Shown: positions 15,261 through 24,733 of the stretch, in pieces
Layout: each line of letters begins with the position of its first letter
Position numbering within the stretch: the stretch's first letter is position 1
Assembly: GCF_025195085.2 (NCBI RefSeq)
Contig: NZ_JANAVY020000019.1
Span: 1 to 64,000 of the forward strand
From: Vibrio intestinalis
GTDB taxonomy: Bacteria > Pseudomonadota > Gammaproteobacteria > Enterobacterales > Vibrionaceae
DNA: 64,000 nucleotides
Direction: 5' to 3'
Notes under the pieces: model-generated
Databases searched by the model: none
Told to the model about the DNA's origin: nothing
Seen by the model: only the letters and a program-made list of their open reading frames with translations
Position numbers and translations under genes: made by a program

Positions 15261-17264
15261 ATGTTCCAAGATAACCCTCTACTGGCTCAACTCAAGCAGC
15301 AAATCCAAGAAAACCTACCTAAGAAAGAAGGCACCATCAAAGCAACTGATAAAGGCTTTGGCTTTCTAGAAGTAGATAGCAAAACCAGCTTCTTTATTCC
15401 GCCTCCATATATGAAGAAATGTATGCACGGCGATAAGGTAAAAGCGATCATCCGTACTGAGAAGGATCGTGAACAAGCTGAACCAGAAGAGCTATTAGAA
15501 CAAGGCATCACGCGTTTCATTGGCCGAGTAAAGCTATTTAAAGGCAAACTGAACGTTACACCTGATCACCCACAGCTGAAAAAGTTATCGTTAAAAGCTA
15601 AGACGCAAAAAGGTCTTAAGAGCGATGATTTAAAAGAAGGTGATTGGGTCGTTGCTCATCTAACTCGCCACCCATTAAAAGGTGACAACGGTTTCTTCGC
15701 TGAGATTTCAGAGAAGATTACTGATGCAGATGACAAAATTGCTCCATGGTGGGTAACACTGGCACAAAACGATCTGCCGAATAGCGAGCCAGCGGGTATC
15801 GATAACTGGGAAATCAAAGACGATGCAGATCTAGAGCGCGTTGATATGACTCACGTACCGTTTGTTACTATCGATGGCGAGTCAACCAAAGATATGGATG
15901 ATGCTTTGTACGCGAAGCAGCTAGATGATGGCGGCTTTGAACTAACAGTAGCGATTGCTGATCCTACCACTTACATCACTCCAGATTCTGAGATGGATAA
16001 AGTAGCGCGTGAACGTGGTTTCACTATCTACTTGCCGGGTCGTAACATCCCTATGTTACCGCGTGACCTCGCTGATGAGCTTTGCTCTCTGATTCAAGAT
16101 GAAGTTCGCCCAGCACTTTGCTGCACAGTAACGGTAGCGAAAGATGGCGTAATTGGCGATGACATTAAATTCTTCGCCGCAAACATTAAGTCTCATGCAC
16201 GTTTGGCTTACGATCACGTGTCTGATTGGCTGGAAACTGGCGAATCTAAAGATTGGCAACCAAGTGAAGAGATCGCGCAAATCGTTAATGATCTGCATAA
16301 GTTCGCTCAAGCTCGCGCAGATTGGCGTGAGAAGAATGCAGTCGTATTCCCTGACCGTCCAGACTATCGTTTCGAGCTAAGCGAAGACAATGACGTTGTT
16401 GCGATTCACTCAGACATGCGCCGCAGCGCAAACCGTCTGGTAGAAGAGTCGATGATTACCGCGAACATCTGTGCGGGTAAAACGCTACAAACGACGTTTA
16501 ACTCTGGTGTGTTTAACCACCATGCGGGTATTAAAGCGGAAAAGATTGCGGACGTCATTGAACTCGTAAACCCACAAGGTGATTTACCATTTACCGCTGA
16601 ATCAATCGCAACCCTTGAAGGTTTTGCGGCGATGCGTCGCTGGTTAGGTGAGCAAGAAACGTCATACCTAGATAACCGCATTCGTAAGTACCAAACTTAC
16701 AGTGAAATCGGCAATCAGCCATTACCTCACTACGCGATGGGTCTTGATATCTACGCAACGTGGACATCACCAATCCGTAAATACGGTGACATGATTAACC
16801 ACCGCATGCTTAAAGCGCATATTCTAGGTAAAGAGCCAGTACAAACGGCAGACGAAACTGTGGGCGAAGAGCTTGCACTGCACCGTAAGCATCACAAGAT
16901 TGCTGAGCGTAACGTGGGTGATTGGCTATACGCACGTACCCTTGCAGAAGAGCCAGCAAAAGAAACTAAGTTCACCGGTGAAATCTTCGATATCAACCGC
17001 GCTGGCATGCGTATCCGTTTGTTAGAAAATGGCGCAGCAGCGTTTATTCCAGCTTCACTTATTCTGGCTAACAAAGAGCGCCTAGAGTGCAATGGTGAGC
17101 AAGGCATGGTGCTTATTGATAAAGAAACCGTCTATCGCCTAGGTGATACGCTAGAGGTGGTACTTGCAGAAGTGAACCAAGAGAACCGCAATCTAGTGGC
17201 TAAGCCGACGCAAATCTTTGCTGAGCCAGTAAAAGCCGAGCCAGAGGCACCTGAAGCCAAATAA
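15261..17264 (+). CDS. rnb: Exoribonuclease II
   Basis: 667 residues from the ATG at 15261, where the sequence begins MFQDNPLLAQLKQQ as in known RNase II; an in-frame extension of 62 codons upstream is unlike the family. Domain order: two cold-shock domains (about 20-170), the RNB catalytic domain with the metal-binding aspartates in DGESTKDMDDALYA near residue 205-218 and RMLKAH-type sequence later, and a C-terminal S1 domain (about 560-645). The enzyme degrades single-stranded RNA 3' to 5' in the cytoplasm. Slightly longer than the E. coli enzyme (644). Own terminator. Confidence 0.95.
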   Translation: MFQDNPLLAQLKQQIQENLPKKEGTIKATDKGFGFLEVDSKTSFFIPPPYMKKCMHGDKVKAIIRTEKDREQAEPEELLEQGITRFIGRVKLFKGKLNVTPDHPQLKKLSLKAKTQKGLKSDDLKEGDWVVAHLTRHPLKGDNGFFAEISEKITDADDKIAPWWVTLAQNDLPNSEPAGIDNWEIKDDADLERVDMTHVPFVTIDGESTKDMDDALYAKQLDDGGFELTVAIADPTTYITPDSEMDKVARERGFTIYLPGRNIPMLPRDLADELCSLIQDEVRPALCCTVTVAKDGVIGDDIKFFAANIKSHARLAYDHVSDWLETGESKDWQPSEEIAQIVNDLHKFAQARADWREKNAVVFPDRPDYRFELSEDNDVVAIHSDMRRSANRLVEESMITANICAGKTLQTTFNSGVFNHHAGIKAEKIADVIELVNPQGDLPFTAESIATLEGFAAMRRWLGEQETSYLDNRIRKYQTYSEIGNQPLPHYAMGLDIYATWTSPIRKYGDMINHRMLKAHILGKEPVQTADETVGEELALHRKHHKIAERNVGDWLYARTLAEEPAKETKFTGEIFDINRAGMRIRLLENGAAAFIPASLILANKERLECNGEQGMVLIDKETVYRLGDTLEVVLAEVNQENRNLVAKPTQIFAEPVKAEPEAPEAK

Positions 17265-17288
17265 GCTCAATGCAAATAGCATAATTCA

Positions 17289-17317
17289 ATCCCTCGACAG
17301 TGTCGGGGGATTTTTTA
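17289..17317 (+). terminator. Terminator of rnb
   Basis: ATCCCTCGA / TCGGGGGAT with loop CAGTG and one wobble pair, followed by six U, 25 bases past the rnb stop. Confidence 0.85.
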
Positions 17318-17408
17318 TTTAACGGCAAAACAATCTTAATAGCATAGAGCATTACGTACGCAATTGATGTTACTATGATGTTAACTCTTAATGTTGGCGG
17401 GGGTAGTG

Positions 17409-18449
17409 ATGAATGAAGTGATAGATAGCACTGACCGATTAAGACGCAAGGTTTTGATTGGTATGTGTATCAACCTAGGTTTAGCCGCGTTGATATTGGG
17501 TATCGCGAATTTGTTTCTATTTGCTAAAAAGTCTCCAATATTAGGTATCCTCGAACTCGGCTATTTCGTGTTATCGGCTTGGATGCTAATGGATATTAGT
17601 AAGCGACCAATGAGAGTGTGGTTTTTACCTTGTCACACCACGATTCTTGGAAGCTTAGTAATACTCGGCAGTGCAAGTCATAACCTTGAAGGTGTTTTGT
17701 TTCTTTGGTCTATAGCATTGCCGACCGTATTTTATTTGGCTTTAGGTAAACGTTTAGGCTTTGCTGCAAGTGCGGTATTTATAGTGCTTGAAATGTGGGT
17801 TGTTATTCCAAACCTAACCGATACTTTATTAATTCCTGCAAAAGTATTCGCCAACTTGTCTTTGGCCTATCTCTGTGTCTGGGTTGTTTCACATACTTAT
17901 GAATCGAGCCGAGAAAAATCAGTCAATGAGTTGAGATATATGGCTTTGCATGATCCCCTTACACAGGCATTGAATCGACGTGCTTTGGTTCACTCCCTGG
18001 AGCAAAAAATCGTCAATATTGAGTACCTTTTGATGCTCGATATCGATGATTTCAAGCAAATTAATGACTCCTATGGCCATGAGAGTGGTGATGAGGTGCT
18101 AGTCAGTGTGGTGGAGCGATTACAAAGTATTTGTGGTGAAGATTACGTTTACCGAACGGGTGGCGAGGAGTTTATTGTTGCACTGAGCTCAGTTTTAATG
18201 AAGGGCCAGTGTGTTAATTGTGTGACTAACCGAATTCAGCTCGAGTTGAGTGGTATCGTGGTTCAAACTCAAGTCGCTCCAATTGCCATCACGCTAAGCG
18301 GTGGTTTGGTTAAAAATGATGAGATGTGTTCCTATAATCAAGTGTTAGCGAATGCCGATAAGAGTCTGTATTTGGCGAAAAATAGCGGCAAAAATCAAGT
18401 GTTCTACAATCAAGAGCCGCTGGACACTAGGCATTGCGCCGAGCAATAA
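17409..18449 (+). CDS. Membrane diguanylate cyclase (GGDEF)
   Basis: 346 residues from the ATG at 17409, preceded by GGCGGGGGTAGTG; a further ATG at 17391 lies inside that box. The N-terminal 180 residues hold about six hydrophobic segments, a membrane sensor of unknown ligand. The GGDEF domain follows: DPLTQALNRRAL, LDIDDFKQINDSYGHESGD and the active-site GGEEF in YRTGGEEF. All core residues for making c-di-GMP from GTP are present. The RxxD inhibitory site is not at its usual place before GGEEF, so product inhibition may be weak. Single gene. Confidence 0.88.
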   Translation: MNEVIDSTDRLRRKVLIGMCINLGLAALILGIANLFLFAKKSPILGILELGYFVLSAWMLMDISKRPMRVWFLPCHTTILGSLVILGSASHNLEGVLFLWSIALPTVFYLALGKRLGFAASAVFIVLEMWVVIPNLTDTLLIPAKVFANLSLAYLCVWVVSHTYESSREKSVNELRYMALHDPLTQALNRRALVHSLEQKIVNIEYLLMLDIDDFKQINDSYGHESGDEVLVSVVERLQSICGEDYVYRTGGEEFIVALSSVLMKGQCVNCVTNRIQLELSGIVVQTQVAPIAITLSGGLVKNDEMCSYNQVLANADKSLYLAKNSGKNQVFYNQEPLDTRHCAEQ

Positions 18450-18597
18450 CACGCTCGATAGTTATTCCCCGTTTTTATACACAACAAAGGCAAACGATAT
18501 CACTCAAGTTGAATAAGTGATCTAATGCTCAAAAATAGATAATTTATTGATCTTTTTAGAAATTGAAAGCGCGAGTCACGTATTATTGCCCGCTATT

Positions 18598-18636
18598 AAA
18601 AGGCCTTGCTTTATAAAAGAGTGTGAGGCCTTTTTT
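18598..18636 (+). terminator. Terminator upstream of the IgaA-like gene
   Basis: AAAAGGCCT / AGGCCTTTT, 9 bp with a 19-nt loop and a six-U run. It lies 150 bp after the GGDEF gene and 45 bp before the next start, so it may end the GGDEF transcript, a short RNA from 18450-18600, or act as a leader attenuator. Confidence 0.65.
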
Positions 18637-18679
18637 GTTTCCCCTAATAAAAATCAGAAATAACACAGTAGGCTACTGC

Positions 18680-20860
18680 ATGGATGAATTTATTTTTATC
18701 GTCAAAATTGGCATTTTGGTTCTATCGTTATGTGCCATGCTCTCTTTTCATGGCCAAAAATCAAACGCGAAGAAAACGACTAAAGACCTCCTCGATGAGG
18801 ATTTCAACGATGAGGCGAAACCACATGAGCTTGATATACTTCGTGATGTACACCACATCAAAACCTCGGAAACGATTTTTACCACTGTCATTCAAGGTGA
18901 CCTAGAGGTAACAGAGTTAACGACTGCAGGCATGGGAGGCGAGCAACTCACCACGATTGGCGGCGTGATGGTTGAATTGCCTTATCATGAAATCAAGACT
19001 TACCTAGAGCAGACGCAGTTTCTCCCAAAAGACATTGTCTCAAAGATCGCAGCTTACGATGGCAAACTATACGTATTGTCATTGCAAGACTATTGGCTAG
19101 GTCAGGGTGATGATGAACAAACAGGGCAAAGTGCCCAATATGTCGTTGAACCAGGTGCTGAGTTTGAGTCTGATTCATCTGCTGCGTCCACCTCGACATA
19201 TTCAGCGAGCAACCCAACTCAGCCTGAAATCAAAGCGGAGGAAATGACTTCCAATGTTGAGATATTGAGTGAGCGTAAGGCAACAGAAGTTGAGCAGTGG
19301 CATTTTGACCCCGTAAAACCAGGGTTTGGTTGGATGGCGGGTGTCGTTGCTTTAGGTCTACTATTTGCTTTCTTTCTTGAAGATGCTAACCCTAATAGCG
19401 CAGGTGTAATCGTATTCTTCTACTTGTTTGTTGCAGTGATTTTATTGTGGTTGTGGAATAAAGGCGCTAAGCGAGCTCGCCAAGAGTACACCATTGTGAA
19501 AATGCGTGGTGAGATCGAGTCGATTAATGATTATCACGATATTAAATGCATTCGAATCCAACGACCGACGAACTGGAAGAAATACGATGAGTATTCGATT
19601 CCAGAACAATGGTTGGATAAGACTCCGCTTAATAAAACGACGTCTTTTGAAGTGTGTGTGGAACTTGGCCAGGTAGTCAGTGTTCAGCCATATTACTCAA
19701 TTGAGCAACAAGCAAAGTCGACCAACAAATCTGCAAACTTGCATCTTAGATACATGGCGTTGAGCTTTATTGTCTCAAGTTTATTCTTCTTCATGTTCAT
19801 GGGGCCAGCTAAGCTATCGGCTATCTTTGGCATGTTGTCACACCCAGAGTTAGATCCGATTGCTAAGCAAAGCCAATTTGTTGAGGCGGGTAATGTTGGT
19901 CAGCGTATTTCAATAGACTCAATCGGTGCAATGTGTGCTGATACTTATACCTCTAGCCATAACTTGGGAACTTGTACTAGCTACGGTATGTTCGATACGT
20001 TGCCACATGTTGATATCAAAGCGATTAGCGAGCCGTTCATTGTGAAGCTTTGGCATATCAATGACGACGTGCCAAAGCGTAGAATCAGCAATAGCGCTTA
20101 CATAATGCTCTCTTCCTACGCGAGAATTTACGGTCAAACATTAGAGCCACAATACAACATTGTTTCCATTAATAGAGCGGCGATTGCAAAGTGGGCTAAG
20201 TGGGTTGAAATCAATCCAACGTTGGAAGGTTTCAAACAGAGTAAGCAGGAACTGGTAAGGCTGTGGCAGTCGCTGTCTGAGGATGAAAGCTGCGAAAGCG
20301 ATGCGTGTTGGCAAGAAATTTTAGCGCATGATCTTGAAGATGTTGGTGAGACTGATTACGTCAAACGTTACAAAGTGAGCGATTTGATGGCGATGAAAGG
20401 CGAAGCGGTTGATATTGTTATTGCTCAGTGGATGGAAGCGGTGAATGATGCTCAGAAGCAAGCAGCATCTCAATCAAATACCGTTATACATCTAGTGGGC
20501 TATGAAGGCGAACCGACGGCATGGGACAAGCTTAAAGAATACCGAGGTAGTGGTGGCACAGTAAGCAGCGATAAAACGTTCAAGCGTCGCTACCTAGAGG
20601 GTGTGGTTAAAATGCTGAATGAGCAGCAATCACTAGCGTTAGACTATGGGGTTGTGGTTGATGTGGCTGAGCAAGGCCAGCAAACGCATTTGTACGTTGA
20701 TACAAGCTATACCGAAGATAAGTTCGTTAAAAACCTAATCCAGTTGGGATTGGTGTTCGGTCTTTTACTGGTTGGTTTAATTCTAGCGCTATTGGCTTGG
20801 ATGGATGCAAGATCATTACGCGCTAGCAATAGCTCAAAGCAAACTGCTTGGGTATCGTAA
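18680..20860 (+). CDS. IgaA/UmoB-like inner-membrane protein (tentative)
   Basis: 726 residues from the ATG at 18680 (MDEFIFIVKIGILVL); an upstream in-frame start at 18623 lies in the terminator stem. Membrane segments near residues 4-22, 220-275 (two), 355-375 and close to the C-terminus (about 690-712), with a long periplasmic domain before the last. This topology, the IKCIRIQRPTNWKKY segment and the periplasmic GQRISIDSIGAMCADT with paired cysteines recall IgaA/UmoB, the inner-membrane brake on the Rcs envelope-stress phosphorelay. Similarity is judged by memory of layout and short motifs, so the call is tentative. No rcs genes are in the window. Single gene, terminated at 20887-20910. Confidence 0.5.
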   Translation: MDEFIFIVKIGILVLSLCAMLSFHGQKSNAKKTTKDLLDEDFNDEAKPHELDILRDVHHIKTSETIFTTVIQGDLEVTELTTAGMGGEQLTTIGGVMVELPYHEIKTYLEQTQFLPKDIVSKIAAYDGKLYVLSLQDYWLGQGDDEQTGQSAQYVVEPGAEFESDSSAASTSTYSASNPTQPEIKAEEMTSNVEILSERKATEVEQWHFDPVKPGFGWMAGVVALGLLFAFFLEDANPNSAGVIVFFYLFVAVILLWLWNKGAKRARQEYTIVKMRGEIESINDYHDIKCIRIQRPTNWKKYDEYSIPEQWLDKTPLNKTTSFEVCVELGQVVSVQPYYSIEQQAKSTNKSANLHLRYMALSFIVSSLFFFMFMGPAKLSAIFGMLSHPELDPIAKQSQFVEAGNVGQRISIDSIGAMCADTYTSSHNLGTCTSYGMFDTLPHVDIKAISEPFIVKLWHINDDVPKRRISNSAYIMLSSYARIYGQTLEPQYNIVSINRAAIAKWAKWVEINPTLEGFKQSKQELVRLWQSLSEDESCESDACWQEILAHDLEDVGETDYVKRYKVSDLMAMKGEAVDIVIAQWMEAVNDAQKQAASQSNTVIHLVGYEGEPTAWDKLKEYRGSGGTVSSDKTFKRRYLEGVVKMLNEQQSLALDYGVVVDVAEQGQQTHLYVDTSYTEDKFVKNLIQLGLVFGLLLVGLILALLAWMDARSLRASNSSKQTAWVS

Positions 20861-20886
20861 ATTGCAGTAGCTAATTGTCATAAATC

Positions 20887-20910
20887 AAAGGGCTCGTAAG
20901 AGCCCTTTTT
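20887..20910. terminator. Bidirectional terminator
   Basis: AAAGGGCTC / GAGCCCTTT, 9 bp, loop GTAA, then U tract. It lies between the convergent IgaA-like gene and hutD. Confidence 0.9.
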
Positions 20911-20933
20911 CGTATCTACGCTACATAGAAGTC

Positions 20934-21716
20934 TTATTCCGCTGGGTAAACCATCGGAAACTCAAGAGTAGGATGCTCGGAAATAATCGATTGATAGCCG
21001 TACACAGATTCAATCATTTTACTGGTGAGGGCTTGCCATGGTGAGTTATCACATACTAGTTTGCCTTGATGCAGAATGACTAAACGATCGGAATATTGCG
21101 CAGCAAGATTTAAGTCGTGCAAAACCACAACAACAGCGGCGTTATGTTCGCATGCCATTTCTCGGGCGATTTTTAAGGTGTTGTGCTGGTGGGCTAAGTC
21201 TAATGCTGACGTGGGTTCATCTAACATTAGAATCTTTTTACCTTCCGATTGGTCAAGTTGAACCAAAACACGAGCTAAATGTAGCCTTTGTTTTTCTCCC
21301 CCAGACAATGACGGGTAAAGCCTTGTTGCAAGATGAGCGACATCGGTCATCTGCATGTATTTATCCGCCAATGCTTTTGCCCGCTTATTCGGTACATTCA
21401 GTGGAATTGCACCTAATTCAACGACTTCTTGAGCCAAAAAAGGGAAGCTCAATGTACTGTGTTGGGGCAACATGCCAACGTGCTTGGCAAGTTCACTCGC
21501 GTGCCAATCATGCTTTGCTTGATTGAAGATCTTAATATCGTTGTCTGACGGGATCTCGCCACACAGCAACTTAAGTAGGGTACTTTTCCCCGCACCGTTA
21601 GGGCCAAGCAATGCGGTTACTTCTCCTGCTTTGATCTCGATGTTTACATCATCCAAGACCTTACGCTTTCCATAGGTAACAGAAAGATGGTTACCGCTTA
21701 AAACGACGTTACTCAT
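20934..21716 (-). CDS. hutD: Haem ABC importer ATPase HutD
   Basis: 260 residues with Walker A LLGPNGAGKST near 37, signature LSGGEKQR, Walker B ILMLDEPTSALD and switch His in VVLHDLNLA. It supplies energy for haem transport through HutC across the inner membrane. The start overlaps the hutC stop by one base (TAATG), so the genes are translationally coupled. It is the last gene of the tonB-exbB-exbD-hutBCD operon, in the same order as V. cholerae. Confidence 0.94.
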   Translation of the reverse strand: MSNVVLSGNHLSVTYGKRKVLDDVNIEIKAGEVTALLGPNGAGKSTLLKLLCGEIPSDNDIKIFNQAKHDWHASELAKHVGMLPQHSTLSFPFLAQEVVELGAIPLNVPNKRAKALADKYMQMTDVAHLATRLYPSLSGGEKQRLHLARVLVQLDQSEGKKILMLDEPTSALDLAHQHNTLKIAREMACEHNAAVVVVLHDLNLAAQYSDRLVILHQGKLVCDNSPWQALTSKMIESVYGYQSIISEHPTLEFPMVYPAE

Positions 21717-22753
21717 TACAAAATGCGTCCTTTTTGTTGGAATAGTAAGTAGAGGAAGAATGGGGCTCCGATGATGGCGGTTACGATGCCAACGGGCAGC
21801 TCAGCAGGGGCAACGGCGACGCGAGCGAACATATCTGCACAGGTAAGCAGCAATGCGCCCATTAGCGCAGAGATAGGAATTAAAGTGCGGTGGTCAGGCC
21901 CAGAAAGCATGCGACCAAGATGGGGAATGACAAGACCAATAAATCCAATCATACCTGAAACACTCACCGTCACACCTACACCGACCGCGGTCAGTAATAT
22001 CAATTGGCGTTTTAGTTTTTGTACTGGAATACCAAGATGGTTGGCTTCCGCTTCGCCAAGTAGCAGGGCGTTTAAAGCCAAAGATTTGCGCATAAAGCAC
22101 CACAGCAAGATAACCAGAGCAACGGAGCAAAGCAGGATGTTTTGCCAATTCGCACCAGCTAAAGAGCCCATCGACCACAATGAAAGGTCACGCAGCATTT
22201 GGTCGTCGGCAATGAAGTTTAGATAGCCAATACCCGCGCCAGAGAGCGCACTGATCGCCACGCCAGCTAACAGCATGATGGTGACCGAGGTGCCCATTTT
22301 ACTCGTACCTAAGTGATACACCACAATGGTGGTTAGTGCACCGCCGAGGAAAGCAAAAATCGGTACGGCAGCGAAGTTCATCAGCTGTGGGTAGGCTTGG
22401 CTTAGCTCACCAAATAATACGATTGCAATCGCCGCACCTAGCGCTGCGCCGGCGGATACGCCGATAATGCCTGGCTCAGCAAGTGGGTTTCTAAATAGCC
22501 CCTGCATGACCGTGCCACACACCGCCAATATTGCGCCAACTAACATACACAGCACCGTGCGGGGGAATCGAATTTCATGGATGACGAGATTAATGTGCGG
22601 AGCCAATTGGTTATTGGTCGTGAACAAACTGGTGAGGCTATCGATAAAGCTGATGTTCATCGGCCCAATGGTGACGGAGCTTACTGCCGTCACCAATAGC
22701 GCGAAACTAAATATCAGCAGTGTTATCGACAGAGAAACGTGTCTTAACAGCAT
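21716..22753 (-). CDS. hutC: Haem ABC importer permease HutC
   Basis: 345 residues, FecCD/BtuC-type permease with about ten membrane helices; the conserved region around GNPLAEPGIIGVSAGAALGA is clear. It forms the inner-membrane channel for haem passed from HutB. It lies 10 bp after hutB and overlaps hutD by one base. Confidence 0.94.
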   Translation of the reverse strand: MLLRHVSLSITLLIFSFALLVTAVSSVTIGPMNISFIDSLTSLFTTNNQLAPHINLVIHEIRFPRTVLCMLVGAILAVCGTVMQGLFRNPLAEPGIIGVSAGAALGAAIAIVLFGELSQAYPQLMNFAAVPIFAFLGGALTTIVVYHLGTSKMGTSVTIMLLAGVAISALSGAGIGYLNFIADDQMLRDLSLWSMGSLAGANWQNILLCSVALVILLWCFMRKSLALNALLLGEAEANHLGIPVQKLKRQLILLTAVGVGVTVSVSGMIGFIGLVIPHLGRMLSGPDHRTLIPISALMGALLLTCADMFARVAVAPAELPVGIVTAIIGAPFFLYLLFQQKGRIL

Positions 22754-22763
22754 ACAAACCTTA

Positions 22764-23612
22764 TTACTGACTTAGAATGGCACTGAGTCGCTGAGCTTCT
22801 TCTAAGCTTTTTAGACCTAAGCCACCAACTAATGCATGACCATCAATAGTGACAATGTTTTTTGCCTTGCCAGCAGGCGTAGCCGCTAGCATTGGCATTG
22901 CTTTTAAGATTGCATCTGCTCCGCCCATTTTTTGATAGCTGCGGCCACTAACGAGGATAACGTCTGGCTGCATTTCAAGCATGGCTTCAACGGAAAGAGG
23001 TTTGTAAGATTCAAGCTGATTGGCAGCAGGGTTAATACCTCCGGCCAGTTCAATGATGGCATTTGGCGTCGTTTTGCTACCCGCAACATTCGCAGGGCGA
23101 CCTTCGTGAATTAGAAGGAAAAGTACTTTTTTTACTTCGGTTTGTTGCGCCTTCGCTTGGTTGAGCAGTTCGATTTTAGCTTCGATATCTTGTTTAACTT
23201 TTGCTGCTTGTGCTTCACTGTGAGTGAGCTTAGCGATTTGATCAACACGCTCTAGCAGGCCTTGTGGCGTTGCTTCTGTATTGACTACATCAACGCTTAC
23301 TCCGGCTGATTTAAGCTGTGCGAGCGCGGTATCTGGCCCCATTTCGTCTGAGCCGACAAGTTTGGTTGGCCCCATCGCTAATAGACCTTCAGCAGAGAGC
23401 TGGCGGTGGTAACCCACTTTAGGTAATTGTGCTCCATCGGGTAGTTGGCTGGTCACATCTACAGCGATCAGTTGATCTTGTTGGCCAAGGGCTATCATTA
23501 GTTCAGTCACCGCAGCACCCGCGCTAATAATGCGTTCTTTGGCGAAAGAAATAGGAGTGAATGCCACAATAGAGGCAAGGGCTAATCCTTTAATCAATGT
23601 TATTTTTTTCAT
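22764..23612 (-). CDS. hutB: Periplasmic haem-binding protein HutB
   Basis: 282 residues with a cleavable signal peptide (hydrophobic stretch ending ISFA, then KERIISAG). It is a TroA-like class III binding protein, with the family's usual GSDEMGPDTALAQLKSAGV region. It captures haem in the periplasm after TonB-dependent entry and hands it to HutC. Gaps of 10 bp on both sides place it in the operon. Confidence 0.93.
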   Translation of the reverse strand: MKKITLIKGLALASIVAFTPISFAKERIISAGAAVTELMIALGQQDQLIAVDVTSQLPDGAQLPKVGYHRQLSAEGLLAMGPTKLVGSDEMGPDTALAQLKSAGVSVDVVNTEATPQGLLERVDQIAKLTHSEAQAAKVKQDIEAKIELLNQAKAQQTEVKKVLFLLIHEGRPANVAGSKTTPNAIIELAGGINPAANQLESYKPLSVEAMLEMQPDVILVSGRSYQKMGGADAILKAMPMLAATPAGKAKNIVTIDGHALVGGLGLKSLEEAQRLSAILSQ

Positions 23613-23622
23613 GTTGAGCTCG

Positions 23623-24042
23623 TTAATTATCTGATTTGTCTTCAGTCAAAAGTTGTGTGGCTTCAATGCCGTTTTCTTGTAAGAAAGCCAGTAGTTTGAC
23701 CAAATGTTGAATATCAGCGGTCTTTTCAGCGCCAATAACAATAGGTTGTGAATTTGATTTGTGTTGCTCTAGCAATGCGATAGTGAAGTTTTCCCAATCG
23801 ATATACTCTTTGCCATCAATTGCCCAATGAGGTTCTGCATCTAAGATGTTGATGGTTATAGATCGGCTATCTACTTCAGATACCGCTTGCGAATCGGTGG
23901 TAGGGAGATCCACTTCGATCGATTCCAGCTTTACCGCGGCAGTTAACATCAAAAAAACCATCACAATGAAGATGATGTCGAGTAGCGGTGTGAGATCGGG
24001 AGTTAACCCAAAGTTTGTTTTTTCTTGGGAGGTCTTAATCAT
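23623..24042 (-). CDS. exbD: ExbD, TonB energiser subunit
   Basis: 139 residues with one N-terminal membrane helix carrying the essential Asp in LTPLLDIIFIVMVFLML, followed by a periplasmic domain. With ExbB it forms the proton-driven motor for TonB. It overlaps exbB by 4 bp (ATGA) and is followed 10 bp later by hutB. By synteny it corresponds to ExbD1 of V. cholerae. Confidence 0.94.
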   Translation of the reverse strand: MIKTSQEKTNFGLTPDLTPLLDIIFIVMVFLMLTAAVKLESIEVDLPTTDSQAVSEVDSRSITINILDAEPHWAIDGKEYIDWENFTIALLEQHKSNSQPIVIGAEKTADIQHLVKLLAFLQENGIEATQLLTEDKSDN

Positions 24043-24731
24043 AGCGCCGCTTCATTTTGAGCAGTAGAAGATGCTTGTGCAGACTGCTTAGTAGTCGTTG
24101 GGTTCAAACGAATGCCTTCTAACCACAAGTTGACGTAATTCAAAGTATGTTCAAGCTTGGCCATCACCTTATCTGCCCACAAGCCAAGTAGTTGAGCGCC
24201 TGCAATGGCAGGCAAAGCGATCAACAAGCCTGCTGCCGTCGTGCGCATAGCGATACCTAGGCCTTCGGCAAGATCATTCGGTGTGATATTGCCGCTTGAT
24301 ACAGCAACGCCTTTAAACATTTCAATCAGGCCAAGCACAGTGCCCAATAGGCCAATTAAAGGGCTGATCACACCGATTAAGGTCAGTAAACGGAGGCCCG
24401 AATTGAGCTGGTGGCGCTTTTCTTGTAGCCACATGCCTGCGGCATCCTCTCGCAGTGCTTTATCAAAATTGTGGTGCGCTAATAACATCGCAACGCCTTT
24501 GTAGAGCAGCGGGCGGCGAGGTGAAAGAGTTTCTGCCAATTGTTCCAGCTGTTGCCCGTTGGTCGGTGATACTTTGGTAAGTTCTTCTCTAATAGCGCGT
24601 TTGCCTACGCCTAAACTGATGATGACTTGGAAAAGACGTTCGGTGATGATCATCAAGGTAAGGGCCGAGCAGATGATAAGGGGCCAAGCCATCAGGCCTA
24701 ACTGCTGCTGTAAATCCGTGAGTTGTTGCAT
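24039..24731 (-). CDS. exbB: ExbB, TonB energiser subunit
   Basis: 230 residues, MotA/TolQ/ExbB proton channel with three membrane segments and the conserved GVISPLIGLLGTVLGLIEMF and GLGIAMRTTAAGLLIALPA stretches. It conducts protons with ExbD. The stop overlaps the exbD start; the start is 2 bp from the tonB stop, so all three are coupled. Confidence 0.94.
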   Translation of the reverse strand: MQQLTDLQQQLGLMAWPLIICSALTLMIITERLFQVIISLGVGKRAIREELTKVSPTNGQQLEQLAETLSPRRPLLYKGVAMLLAHHNFDKALREDAAGMWLQEKRHQLNSGLRLLTLIGVISPLIGLLGTVLGLIEMFKGVAVSSGNITPNDLAEGLGIAMRTTAAGLLIALPAIAGAQLLGLWADKVMAKLEHTLNYVNLWLEGIRLNPTTTKQSAQASSTAQNEAAL

Positions 24732-24733
24732 GT

